64,000 bases of DNA from Rhodobacter sp. (GTDB taxonomy: Bacteria; Pseudomonadota; Alphaproteobacteria; Rhodobacterales; Rhodobacteraceae): the NCBI GenBank assembly GCA_027484145.1, contig JAIXUH010000013.1, positions 372,001-436,000 of the forward strand, in the 5' to 3' direction. The position numbers and the translations under genes were made by a program. Under the pieces are notes generated by a model, which saw only the letters and a list, made by a program, of their open reading frames with translations, ran no database searches and was not told the origin of the DNA. This document shows, piece by piece, positions 38,755 to 46,600 of this stretch (its first letter is position 1; each line of letters opens with the position of its first letter).

Positions 38755-39787
38755 ACCGGCCCTCATACAGTTTTACGGGTTGGCCGGAGCGGACCGATTG
38801 GTCCGCCGCAAGGCAGATGGCAAGGGATTGAACCGCATCATTCATGTGCCGCGACAGGTCGAGGTCTTCAAGAATGGCACGCGCCATGAACGCCTGCTCA
38901 CGCTCGCACAACTCCTGATGGCCCGGCTCATCGGCCATCGACAGATCCTGATCGGGCTGGCCCACACGATGCACCCGCAACATCGAGGTTTTGGTATGGG
39001 TGTCATGGTCATCAGACCGCGCGCTTTCCGGCATCTTGATCGACACGGCGCCATTGGGGCTGACCACGTCCTTCACGAAAAACGCCGTGTCAGACATCAT
39101 CGGGCCCCAGCCTGCCTCATACCAGCCAAGGCTGCCATCATCGAACAACACCTGAAAATGGCCGTAATTGTACATGTCGGGCGCAATCTCGTTGGAAAGG
39201 CGCAGGCCCATGCCGCGCACCTCGACCGGCTTTGCATCGGTGATCTGGCACATCACATCCACATAATGCACGCCGCAATCCACGATAGGGCTAGTGGTCT
39301 GCATCAGCGCCTTGTGCACCTCCCACGTGGGGCCGGTGCTTTGCTGGTTCAGGTTCAGCCGGAACACATACGGCCCACCAAGGGCGCGCGCCTCTTCGAT
39401 CAGCCGCATCCAGCTGGGGTGATGGCGCAGGATATAGCCCACCACCACCTTGCGCCCTGTGGCCTTGGCACAATCGACCACTCGCTGCGCGTCCTTGACC
39501 GTAGTCGCCAGCGGCTTTTCCACAAAGACATGCGCCCCTGCCTCCATCGCCGCGACGGCATAATCGGCGTGGCTGTCAGAGTAGGTGGAAATGTTCACAA
39601 GATCGGGTTTCAGCCGTGTCAGAGCCTCATGAAAGTCTGGCGTGATGGCGTAATCATCAAGCGCCGGGTCCAGCCGGGGGGTTGACCGGTTCACCATCCC
39701 CACCAGATCGAACGCCGGGTTACGGTGATAGGCAAGGGCATGGCTACGCCCCATGTTGCCAAGGCCAGCGACAAGCACACGGATCAT
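38741..39787 (-). CDS. Gfo/Idh/MocA-family oxidoreductase
   Basis: A 348-residue NAD(P)-dependent sugar oxidoreductase-like protein. The N-terminal Rossmann motif is VLVAGLGNMGRSHALAYHR (Gly-x-Gly-x-x-Gly form). EKPLATT at about 92-98 is the conserved EKP motif, and the C-terminal alpha/beta domain includes DCGVHYVDVM, with His as a catalytic candidate. Its substrate is unknown. It lies between the second permease (ATGA overlap of 4 bases) and the ATPase, so it is expected to act on the imported sugar, for example at an oxidised or lactyl-bearing position. Confidence 0.9.
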   Translation of the reverse strand: MIRVLVAGLGNMGRSHALAYHRNPAFDLVGMVNRSTPRLDPALDDYAITPDFHEALTRLKPDLVNISTYSDSHADYAVAAMEAGAHVFVEKPLATTVKDAQRVVDCAKATGRKVVVGYILRHHPSWMRLIEEARALGGPYVFRLNLNQQSTGPTWEVHKALMQTTSPIVDCGVHYVDVMCQITDAKPVEVRGMGLRLSNEIAPDMYNYGHFQVLFDDGSLGWYEAGWGPMMSDTAFFVKDVVSPNGAVSIKMPESARSDDHDTHTKTSMLRVHRVGQPDQDLSMADEPGHQELCEREQAFMARAILEDLDLSRHMNDAVQSLAICLAADQSVRSGQPVKLYEGRYGRA

Positions 39788-40623
39788 TTGACCGCTCCGG
39801 CTGTGATCCCGCGGATCAGTTGACGAGAGAAGATGAGGTAAAGCACCAGAACCGGCAGAATGGCGAGCGACAGCGCCGCCAGAACCGCATTCCAGTTGGT
39901 GACGAACTGCCCGATGAAAACCTGGCTGCCAAGGGTGATCGTCTTGACCTCTTCCGCAGGGGCAAGGATCAGCGGAAACCACAGGTCGTTCCAGATCGGG
40001 ATCATGGTGAACACCGCCACCGTCGCCATCGCCGGCCGCACCAGTGGCAGAACCAGCGTGAAGAAGATCGCATATTCCGACAGGCCATCGATCCGGCCCG
40101 CGTTCTTGAGGTCATCCGACACGGTCTTCATGAATTCCGCCAGGATGAACACCGCCAGTGGCAGCCCTTGGGCGGTATAGACCAGCACCAGCGCGGTCAG
40201 CGTGTTGACCAACCCGCCCGCCACCATGATCTCCAGAATGGCCACGGTGCCAAGGCGGATCGGGATCATGATGCCAAGTGCCAGATAAAGCCCCATCAGC
40301 ATGTTGCCCCGGAACCGGTACTCCGACAGGGCAAAGGCCGCCATCGCCCCGAACAGCAGCACGAAGAACAGGCTGAACACCGTGACGATCATGCTGTTCT
40401 GAAAGTAACCGAAGAAATCGCCCTGCTTCAGCACGGTCGTGTAACCGATCAGATCAAAATGCTCGGGCCACGGCAGGGCCAGCGGCTTGGAAAAGATCGC
40501 CTTGCGCGACTTGAAGCTGTTGATGACGGTCACGAACACCGGAAACAGCGCGATCAGCGTGTAGGTGATCAGAATGGCATGGGCAGCGATCGTGCGGCCC
40601 CGGGACATGCGCGCACTGGACAT
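39784..40623 (-). CDS. Carbohydrate ABC transporter permease (MalG/CUT1 type)
   Basis: A 279-residue inner-membrane protein with about six helices. The EAA loop that docks the ATPase is in LKNAGRIDGLSEYAIFFTLVLPLVRPA, and an N-terminal AILITYTLIALFPVFVTVINSFKS is typical of MalG-like subunits. The start codon overlaps the preceding permease stop by one base (TGATG), favouring 40623 over the in-frame ATG at 40608. It pairs with the 40623-41540 product to form the channel. Confidence 0.92.
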   Translation of the reverse strand: MSSARMSRGRTIAAHAILITYTLIALFPVFVTVINSFKSRKAIFSKPLALPWPEHFDLIGYTTVLKQGDFFGYFQNSMIVTVFSLFFVLLFGAMAAFALSEYRFRGNMLMGLYLALGIMIPIRLGTVAILEIMVAGGLVNTLTALVLVYTAQGLPLAVFILAEFMKTVSDDLKNAGRIDGLSEYAIFFTLVLPLVRPAMATVAVFTMIPIWNDLWFPLILAPAEEVKTITLGSQVFIGQFVTNWNAVLAALSLAILPVLVLYLIFSRQLIRGITAGAVK

Positions 40624-41540
40624 CAGAACTGATACCTCCGCAGCCTTGTCTGGATGCCGAACAGATAGACGCAAACCCCCAGCAGGATGATCCCGAACAT
40701 CGCCCCGGCAATCGCTGACCCCATGTAGGCGTCGCCCAGTTGCAACTGAAATCCAAAGAAGGTGCGATAGAGGAAGGTACCCAGAATGTCGGTGCTGAAA
40801 TCAGGCCCCGCAAGCGCGCCTTGCGCCACATAGATCAGGTCAAAGGCGTTGAAGTTGCCCACGAAGGTCAGGATCGAGATGATGCCGATGCTCGGTAAGA
40901 TCAGTGGCAGCTTGATCTTCCAGAACTGGCTCATCCCCGTGATGCCATCCATCTCGGCGGCCTCCAGCACCTCATCCGGAATCGACAACAGCGCCGCATA
41001 GATCAGCATCATCGGAATGCCGACAAACTGCCAGACCGAGATCAGCGCCAGCGTGGTCAGGGCATATTCTTCCTTGCCCAGCCAAGGCGCGAACAGACCC
41101 TTCAGCCCGACAAAATCCAGCATCCCCGGCGCAATCCCCCAGATCGGCGACAGGATCAGCTTCCAGACAAAGCCCACGATCACGAAACTCAGGATGGTCG
41201 GGATGAAGATCGCCGTCCGGTAAAACGCCGCCATCCGCAGGCGCGGCGTCGACAGGATCGCTGCCAGCGCAATCCCGATCGGGTTCTGCACCAACATATG
41301 CACCACAAAGAACCATGCATTGTTGCCAAGCGCATTCCAGAACGCATCTGACCAACGCGGATCGCCAAACAGCGTGGCAAAGTTGGCAAGCCCCACAAAC
41401 ACCACACCGTCCGCGCCCTTATTGAACAAGGAAAGGTTCAGCGTGCCGAACAGCGGAATGATCATGATGGCGGTATAGACCAGCACCGCCGGGGCCAGAA
41501 ACACCCCGATATGCCAGCGAACAGGCTTGCGGGCAGCCAT
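40623..41540 (-). CDS. Carbohydrate ABC transporter permease (MalF/CUT1 type)
   Basis: A 305-residue membrane protein with about six helices and the EAA motif EVLEAAEMDGITGMSQFWKIKLPLILPS near residue 200. Its N-terminal HIGVFLAPAVLVYTAIMIIPL is characteristic of MalF-like subunits. An upstream ATG at 41555 lies inside the intergenic repeat; the ATG at 41540 is preceded by GGGAG and gives the usual N-terminus. It is separated from the binding-protein gene by 90 bases containing the repeat. Confidence 0.92.
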   Translation of the reverse strand: MAARKPVRWHIGVFLAPAVLVYTAIMIIPLFGTLNLSLFNKGADGVVFVGLANFATLFGDPRWSDAFWNALGNNAWFFVVHMLVQNPIGIALAAILSTPRLRMAAFYRTAIFIPTILSFVIVGFVWKLILSPIWGIAPGMLDFVGLKGLFAPWLGKEEYALTTLALISVWQFVGIPMMLIYAALLSIPDEVLEAAEMDGITGMSQFWKIKLPLILPSIGIISILTFVGNFNAFDLIYVAQGALAGPDFSTDILGTFLYRTFFGFQLQLGDAYMGSAIAGAMFGIILLGVCVYLFGIQTRLRRYQF

Positions 41541-41553
41541 GCGCCTTGCTCCC

Positions 41554-41609
41554 ATTTTCTGTCTGAAAATATCCTCGGGGTGGTCTGGAGGGGCAGACAG
41601 CCCCTCCAG
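41554..41609 (-). repeat. Bipartite intergenic repeat, copy B
   Basis: Read on the minus strand: a perfect 9-bp hairpin (41609-41601 with 41593-41585, 7-base loop), then ACCACCCCGAG, then the 20-base core GATATTTTCAGACAGAAAAT (41573-41554), identical to copy A at 9166-9185. It sits between the binding-protein stop and the first permease, ending 13 bases before that start. The hairpin sequence differs from copy A but the fold and spacing are kept. Confidence 0.8.
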
Positions 41610-41630
41610 TTCCGAAGCATCAAGCCGCGC

Positions 41631-42881
41631 TTACTTTTGCGGGGCGTACCAGCTGGCAAGGCCATCCTGCAGGCGCTTGGCTGCATCAGCCGGCGCCTCG
41701 GTGCCCTTGATCACGTTGGCGGATGCGTTCCAGGTTTCGTTTTCCAGGTTCGGCGTGCCGCGCGACAGGATCTGATAGGTCGAGCGGATGGTCGACTGGC
41801 ACTTGCCGCGCCATGACACGAACTCTTGCGCCAGCGGGTCCTGCATTTCGACCGGGGTCGAGTTCAGGCTAAAGAAGCCGGGCAAAGCATTGGCATACAT
41901 GGTGGCAAATTCTGGGCTGCCCACCCATTCCAGAAACACCTTGGCCTGTTCGGCATTGGCTGATTTCGCATTCAGGCCGATGGCGATGTCGGTATGGTCC
42001 GAGATATAGCAGGTATCGCCTGCAGCCTGCACCGGCGGCGGGAAGGCGCCCATCTTGAAAGCGGCCTGCGTGTTGAAGCCAGAGATTTCCCACGACCCGG
42101 CGGGATAGACAGCCGCACGGCCCAGGGTGAACAGGTTCTGGCTGTCTGGGTAGGTCTGAGCCTCGAACCCGTCGCCCAGATAGTCTTTCCACTTGGCCAG
42201 TTGTTCAAACGGCGCAACCCATGCGGCATCGGTCAGCTTCTGTTCGCCCTTGATCAGCGCAAGACGGCCCTCTTCACCTTTCCAGTAGTTTGGCCCGATG
42301 TTGTTGTAGCCCATCGTGGCGGCTTCCCACTGGTCATTGGTGCCCATGGCCATCGGAATATAGGTGCCATCGGCCTTGATCTTGTCCAGCGCGGCAAAGA
42401 ATTCGTCATTCGTGGTGGGCACGGCAATGCCAAGGGCGTCAAACGCATCCTTGTTGTAGATGAAGCCGTGGATCACCGAGGCCATCGGCACGCAGAAGGT
42501 GGCGGCGCCATCATCGGTCTGCCATGCGGATTTGGCGACTGACGAGAAATTGGCCATCGAGGCCAGACCCGACAGGTCGGCCAGATGGCCCTGATTGTAA
42601 AGCTCAAGCGACGCGTCGAACGGGCGGCAGGTGATCAGGTCACCGGCAGAACCAGCCGAAAGCTTTGAGTTCAGCGCGGCGTTGTATTCGGCGGGGGCGG
42701 TTGGCGCGAACACCACCTTGATGCCGGGGTTCTGTGCCTCGAACGCCGGAATGATGGTGTCTTGCCAGATGGTCAGGTCGTCGTTGCGCCAGCTTTCGAT
42801 GGTCAGCGTCACGTCCTGTGCGCTGGCCGCGCCCGCCAGCATGGTGCTGGTCAAAAGCGCAAGGCGGAGTGTTCGTGTCAT
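41631..42881 (-). CDS. Sugar ABC transporter substrate-binding protein
   Basis: A 416-residue type I extracellular solute-binding protein. A Sec signal (RLALLTSTMLAGAASA, cleavage before QDVTL) precedes a periplasmic-binding fold. The pattern VTLTIESWRNDDLTIWQDTIIPAFEAQNPGIKV is the conserved family 1 start. The ligand is not determined by motif, but neighbours murQ, nagA and a BadF kinase suggest an amino sugar such as N-acetylglucosamine, chitobiose or N-acetylmuramate. It is the second gene after murQ, 33 bases downstream. Confidence 0.93.
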   Translation of the reverse strand: MTRTLRLALLTSTMLAGAASAQDVTLTIESWRNDDLTIWQDTIIPAFEAQNPGIKVVFAPTAPAEYNAALNSKLSAGSAGDLITCRPFDASLELYNQGHLADLSGLASMANFSSVAKSAWQTDDGAATFCVPMASVIHGFIYNKDAFDALGIAVPTTNDEFFAALDKIKADGTYIPMAMGTNDQWEAATMGYNNIGPNYWKGEEGRLALIKGEQKLTDAAWVAPFEQLAKWKDYLGDGFEAQTYPDSQNLFTLGRAAVYPAGSWEISGFNTQAAFKMGAFPPPVQAAGDTCYISDHTDIAIGLNAKSANAEQAKVFLEWVGSPEFATMYANALPGFFSLNSTPVEMQDPLAQEFVSWRGKCQSTIRSTYQILSRGTPNLENETWNASANVIKGTEAPADAAKRLQDGLASWYAPQK

Positions 42882-42914
42882 GGTCGTCTCCCGGTTGATG
42901 GGCTTTTCGCCCGG

Positions 42915-43808
42915 TTAGTCTTTTGCAGGGGTCAAGACAGGGGCAAGGTGCCCGCCGCTTGCCGTCAGTGCTGTTGCAGCGGCGGCGGGGGTCATCCCGC
43001 GCGCCACCAGAATTGCAGGTTTCACCGCACCATCCGTTTCGGCAAGGGCTTTGCGCGCCGAATCCTCGGACGCACCCGAAATTGCCGCAACAATCCGCGC
43101 CGCCCGATCCACCAGCTTTGCGTTGTCGGCGGTCAGGTTGACCATATAGCCGTCATGCACATGGCCAAGCCTGATGCCGACCAGCACGCTGAGCATATTG
43201 AGCGCCACCTTTTGTGTGGTCCCCGCGCCCATGCGGGTGGAGCCGCTGATCACTTCGGGGCCAGTATCCAGAAACACCGGGATGTCGGCAAGTTGCAGCA
43301 AAGGGGCATCGGCCACATTGCAAAAGCCGACAACGGTTTGCCCGCGCGCTTTGGCGGCGGTGGCGATGGTCATGGTATAGGGCGTGCCACCAGATGCGGC
43401 GAGGCAAAGCATCACATCGCCTGGCGCCAGATCTGCGCGGGCAAGGTCGGCCAAGGCGGCCTCGGCATCATCCTCGACCGAACCTTGCATATGCAGCAGC
43501 GCGGGCACGCCACCGGCAAACATCATCGGCACCCGGTCGGGCGCAATGCCAAAGGTTCCCGGCAGTTCAAGGCAATCTGACAAGGCCATCAGGCCGGAAG
43601 ATCCAGCCCCGACATAGGCCATCTTTCCGCCGCGGCGCAGGGCTTCTGCCCCCGCTTCGGCGGCGCGTTCGATCTGGGGAATTGCTGGCGAAATGGCTGC
43701 AAGTGCTTGCACTTGTGCGGCGTGAACACAGGCCAGAACCGCAGCGCCACTTATGGCATGTAGGCCATCAGAGTGCGGATGTCTGGCTTCTGTGCTGCGT
43801 TGTGGCAT
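42915..43808 (-). CDS. murQ: N-acetylmuramic acid 6-phosphate etherase (MurQ)
   Basis: A 297-residue SIS-domain lyase that cleaves the D-lactyl ether of MurNAc-6-phosphate to give GlcNAc-6-phosphate and D-lactate. The core has YVGAGSSGLMALSDCLELPGTF, including the catalytic glutamate in the CLEL position of the family, and SVEDDAEAA holds the second acidic site. ISGSTRMGAGTTQKVALNMLS is a strong MurQ signature. It leads the ABC operon and is divergent from the kinase. A candidate operator lies 25-42 bases upstream of its start. Confidence 0.9.
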   Translation of the reverse strand: MPQRSTEARHPHSDGLHAISGAAVLACVHAAQVQALAAISPAIPQIERAAEAGAEALRRGGKMAYVGAGSSGLMALSDCLELPGTFGIAPDRVPMMFAGGVPALLHMQGSVEDDAEAALADLARADLAPGDVMLCLAASGGTPYTMTIATAAKARGQTVVGFCNVADAPLLQLADIPVFLDTGPEVISGSTRMGAGTTQKVALNMLSVLVGIRLGHVHDGYMVNLTADNAKLVDRAARIVAAISGASEDSARKALAETDGAVKPAILVARGMTPAAAATALTASGGHLAPVLTPAKD

Positions 43809-43832
43809 TTGATTCCCCCGTACCCGGATAGT

Positions 43833-43850
43833 AATGCCAAAATAATACCA
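43833..43850 (-). promoter_or_regulatory. Candidate operator upstream of murQ
   Basis: The minus strand reads TGGTATTATTTTGGCATT: two hexamers, TGGTAT and TGGCAT, repeated at an 11-base period. It begins 25 bases upstream of the murQ ATG. The same arrangement, in the orientation of the other gene, is found at 43923-43940. The GntR/HutC regulator encoded at 44806 is a plausible ligand-responsive binder, though family operators are often palindromic. Confidence 0.5.
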
Positions 43851-43922
43851 CTTGTAAAGACTCTTCTTGTATCGGTGCGTTTTGTGCTGTTCAAAGCCCG
43901 AAACTAGATACCGCTTTTCAAA

Positions 43923-43940
43923 TGGTATTGATTTGGTATC
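43923..43940 (+). promoter_or_regulatory. Candidate operator upstream of the kinase gene
   Basis: The plus strand reads TGGTATTGATTTGGTATC: two perfect TGGTAT hexamers at an 11-base period, 21 bases upstream of the start at 43961. It aligns with 43833-43850 (minus strand) at 14 of 18 positions. Confidence 0.55.
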
Positions 43941-43960
43941 TTGATGCGAGGGAGATTCGC

Positions 43961-44806
43961 ATGGTCCTGTTTCTGGGCATTGACGGGGGTGGCACAGGGT
44001 GCCGTGCGGCTGTGGCGGATGCGTCAGGCCGGGTGCTGGGGCATGGGCAATCCGGGCCAGCCAACATCACATCTGATCTGCAGGGCGCGCGCGCAAACAT
44101 TCTTGATGCAACCGCGCAGGCCCTGTCGGCGGCGGTTGGTGCGGCCAGCGTGGCCGCCGAATTGCCGCACCTGACCGCGGGCCTGGGTTTGGCAGGCGCG
44201 AATGCGGCGGGTGCGAGCGGGCAGTTGCAATTGGCCCTGCCATTTGCGCGCATGCGGATTGAGACAGATGCCGTTGCCGCCGTGAAAGGTGCTCTTGGTG
44301 CCGCGAACGGGATTGTCGCTGCGCTTGGCACCGGATCGGTCTTTGCTGTGCAGCAGGCGGGGGTGATCCGACAGTTCGGTGGCTGGGGTCTTGTTCTGGG
44401 GGATGAGGGCAGCGGCGCATGGCTTGGCCGGGCCGCCCTGTCTCGTGCCTTGCGCGCGGTTGACGGGTTCGTGGCAATGACACCCTTTCTGTCAGACCTG
44501 CTGGCTGGGGTGGGCGGGCCTGCCGGGGCCGTCACTTTTGCCGCCACAGCACGACCCACTGACTTTGCCCGCCTTGCGCCGCAAATTCTGGAAAGCGCCG
44601 ATGCCGGGGCGCGGGTGGTGGTAATGCAGGCCTGTGCCGATGTCGGGGCGGTGATTGATCAATTGCGCGCGCAGCAGGCTTTGCCCGTGACGTTTATTGG
44701 CGGGCTTGGGTGGTTTTATGCCGCGCATCTGGCGCAGGTTCCGCAGCACCCGGCCATAGGCACGGCGCTTGATGGCGCGCTGATGCTGGCCCGCGAGGCC
44801 GCGTGA
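43961..44806 (+). CDS. BadF/BadG-family amino-sugar kinase (MurK/NagK-like)
   Basis: A 281-residue ASKHA-fold ATPase. The first phosphate loop LGIDGGGTGCRAAVAD is at residues 4-19, NGIVAALGTGSVFAVQ forms the second, and GWGLVLGDEGSGAWLGR is typical of the N-acetylglucosamine kinase branch. The BadF-type MurK of Clostridium phosphorylates both GlcNAc and MurNAc, which fits the murQ and nagA neighbours, but specificity here is inferred. ATG 43961 follows GAGGGAG. The stop overlaps the gntR start (TGATG). Confidence 0.85.
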   Translation: MVLFLGIDGGGTGCRAAVADASGRVLGHGQSGPANITSDLQGARANILDATAQALSAAVGAASVAAELPHLTAGLGLAGANAAGASGQLQLALPFARMRIETDAVAAVKGALGAANGIVAALGTGSVFAVQQAGVIRQFGGWGLVLGDEGSGAWLGRAALSRALRAVDGFVAMTPFLSDLLAGVGGPAGAVTFAATARPTDFARLAPQILESADAGARVVVMQACADVGAVIDQLRAQQALPVTFIGGLGWFYAAHLAQVPQHPAIGTALDGALMLAREAA

Positions 44807-45573
44807 TGGACCGGATCTTCTCAGCCGACGGTTTTGATGAGGCGGGTGCAGGGCCGCTTTATCTGCAACTGCAACGGCGGATTGCCGATGCCATCGCGTC
44901 GGGGCGGCTGGCCCCCGGTGACAGCCTGCCGGCTGAGCGGGACATGGCCACGATGACGGGGCTAAGCCGGGTCACCGTCCGCAAGGCGGTGCAGGCACTG
45001 GTGGCCGGGGGGCAACTGACCCAGCGTCGCGGGTCAGGCACCTTTGTGCAGGCCAAGGTTGAACGGCTGGAGCAGGCGCTGTCGCTGCTGACCTCCTTTA
45101 CCGAAGATATGGCGCGGCGCGGCAAATCGGTGGAATCGGTCTGGCTGGCCCGTCAGGTGACGATGCCTTCGCCCGAAGAGGTGATGGCGCTTGGCCTTGG
45201 TGCGGGGGAACGTGTGGCGCGGCTGGAACGGGTGCGGCGTTCTGATGACGTGCCACTGGCGATTGAGCGGGCGTCGCTGTCCACAGCCACGCTGCCCGAC
45301 CCGACGGTGGTGGAAAAGAGCCTTTACGCTGTGCTTGAGGCGCATGGCTGCCGCCCTGTCCGCGCAGTGCAGCGGATTTCGGCGGCAAACCTTGGCGCGC
45401 GCGATGCCGACCTTTTGGGCGTGCCCACCGGGGCGGCGGGGCTAAAGATCGAACGGATCAGCTATCTGCCATCGGGGCGTGTCGTGGAATTTACAAGGTC
45501 GCTGTATCGCGGCGATGCCTATGACTTTGCGGTGGAGTTGACGCTTGCACCCGGAACGGAAAGGACGACCTGA
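44806..45573 (+). CDS. GntR-family regulator, HutC/UTRA subfamily
   Basis: A 255-residue regulator. The winged helix contains LYLQLQRRIADAIASGRLAP, LPAERDMATMTGLSRVTVRKAVQ and RRGSGTFV (about residues 18-85). The C-terminal UTRA effector domain (about 100-245) is the fold that binds phosphorylated amino sugars in NagR/DasR. It probably represses the divergent murQ and kinase operons, responding to GlcNAc-6-P or GlcN-6-P. It overlaps the kinase and deaminase genes by one base each. Confidence 0.92.
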   Translation: MDRIFSADGFDEAGAGPLYLQLQRRIADAIASGRLAPGDSLPAERDMATMTGLSRVTVRKAVQALVAGGQLTQRRGSGTFVQAKVERLEQALSLLTSFTEDMARRGKSVESVWLARQVTMPSPEEVMALGLGAGERVARLERVRRSDDVPLAIERASLSTATLPDPTVVEKSLYAVLEAHGCRPVRAVQRISAANLGARDADLLGVPTGAAGLKIERISYLPSGRVVEFTRSLYRGDAYDFAVELTLAPGTERTT

Positions 45574-46598
45574 TGTCTGATACGCACATGGCGCGCGAGG
45601 TTGCCGAGATTCCGCAGGCGGCGGCACGGTTTCTGCTGACCTCGGGCCCGGCTGTGGCCGAGGCGGCAACGGCGTTGCGGGCCATAGACCCCGGCCTGAT
45701 CGTGACGGTCGCGCGCGGATCATCCGACCATGCCGCAACCTATCTGAAATATGCCGTCGAACTTTTGGCCGGGGTGCCGGTGGCATCGGTCGGGCCATCG
45801 GTGGCGTCGATCTATGGGCGGCCCCTGCGGCTGACGGGGGCGGCCTGCATAGGCATTTCTCAGTCGGGCCAAAGCCCCGATATCGTGGAAATGATGCGTG
45901 CCGGGCGCGAAGGGGGGGCGCTTTCCATTGCGATCACCAACTTTGCCGACAGCCCGATGGGGGCGGCCAGCAATCATTGCCTGCCACTGCAGGCCGGGAT
46001 CGAGCAGAGTGTGGCGGCGACCAAAACGTTTGTGGTGTCGGTGGTTGCCGGGTTGGCGCTCGTGGCCGAATGGCGGCAGGATGAAGACCTGCGCCGCGCC
46101 GTCGCAGCCTTGCCCGAAACCTTGGACCAGGCACTTGCGATGGATTGGACGCCGCTTGCTGCACGGCTGTCGCGGGCGCAATCGGCCTATGTGCTTGGGC
46201 GCGGGCCGGCCTTTGCCATCGCGTCAGAAGCGGCGCTGAAGTTAAAGGAAACCTGTGGCCTGCACGCCGAAGCCTATTCATCAGCCGAGGTGCTGCACGG
46301 GCCCGCCGCGATTGTGCAGGCACAGTTTCCGGTTCTGGCCCTTGGCATTGCCGATGCAGCCCTTTCCAACGTGGTGGCAACGGCGCAGCGGTTGGTGGAT
46401 CAGGGCGCAGACGTGTTCCTGACGGGCGCCACCGTCGAAGGCGCGACGACCTTGCCTTCGGTCGGGGGTCTGCATCCATTGGTCGCGCCCTTGGCACTGG
46501 CCACATCCTTTTACGGCTTGGTCGAACGCCTTGCGCGGCGCCGCGGCTTTGATCCGGACACGCCGCCACATCTTCGCAAGGTGACAGAGACGGTGTGA
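45573..46598 (+). CDS. SIS-domain glucosamine-6-phosphate deaminase (NagB-II type)
   Basis: A 341-residue protein with two SIS domains and no GlmS-type glutaminase domain. It has ARGSSDHAATYLKYAVE, the sugar-phosphate loop GISQSGQSPDIVEMMR, GIEQSVAATKTFVVS and KLKETCGLHAEAYSSAEVLHGP. Such proteins convert GlcN-6-P to Fru-6-P plus ammonia and stand in for NagB in proteobacterial nag clusters. The order kinase, regulator, deaminase, nagA supports this rather than an isomerase role. Confidence 0.85.
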   Translation: MSDTHMAREVAEIPQAAARFLLTSGPAVAEAATALRAIDPGLIVTVARGSSDHAATYLKYAVELLAGVPVASVGPSVASIYGRPLRLTGAACIGISQSGQSPDIVEMMRAGREGGALSIAITNFADSPMGAASNHCLPLQAGIEQSVAATKTFVVSVVAGLALVAEWRQDEDLRRAVAALPETLDQALAMDWTPLAARLSRAQSAYVLGRGPAFAIASEAALKLKETCGLHAEAYSSAEVLHGPAAIVQAQFPVLALGIADAALSNVVATAQRLVDQGADVFLTGATVEGATTLPSVGGLHPLVAPLALATSFYGLVERLARRRGFDPDTPPHLRKVTETV

Positions 46599-46600
46599 CC

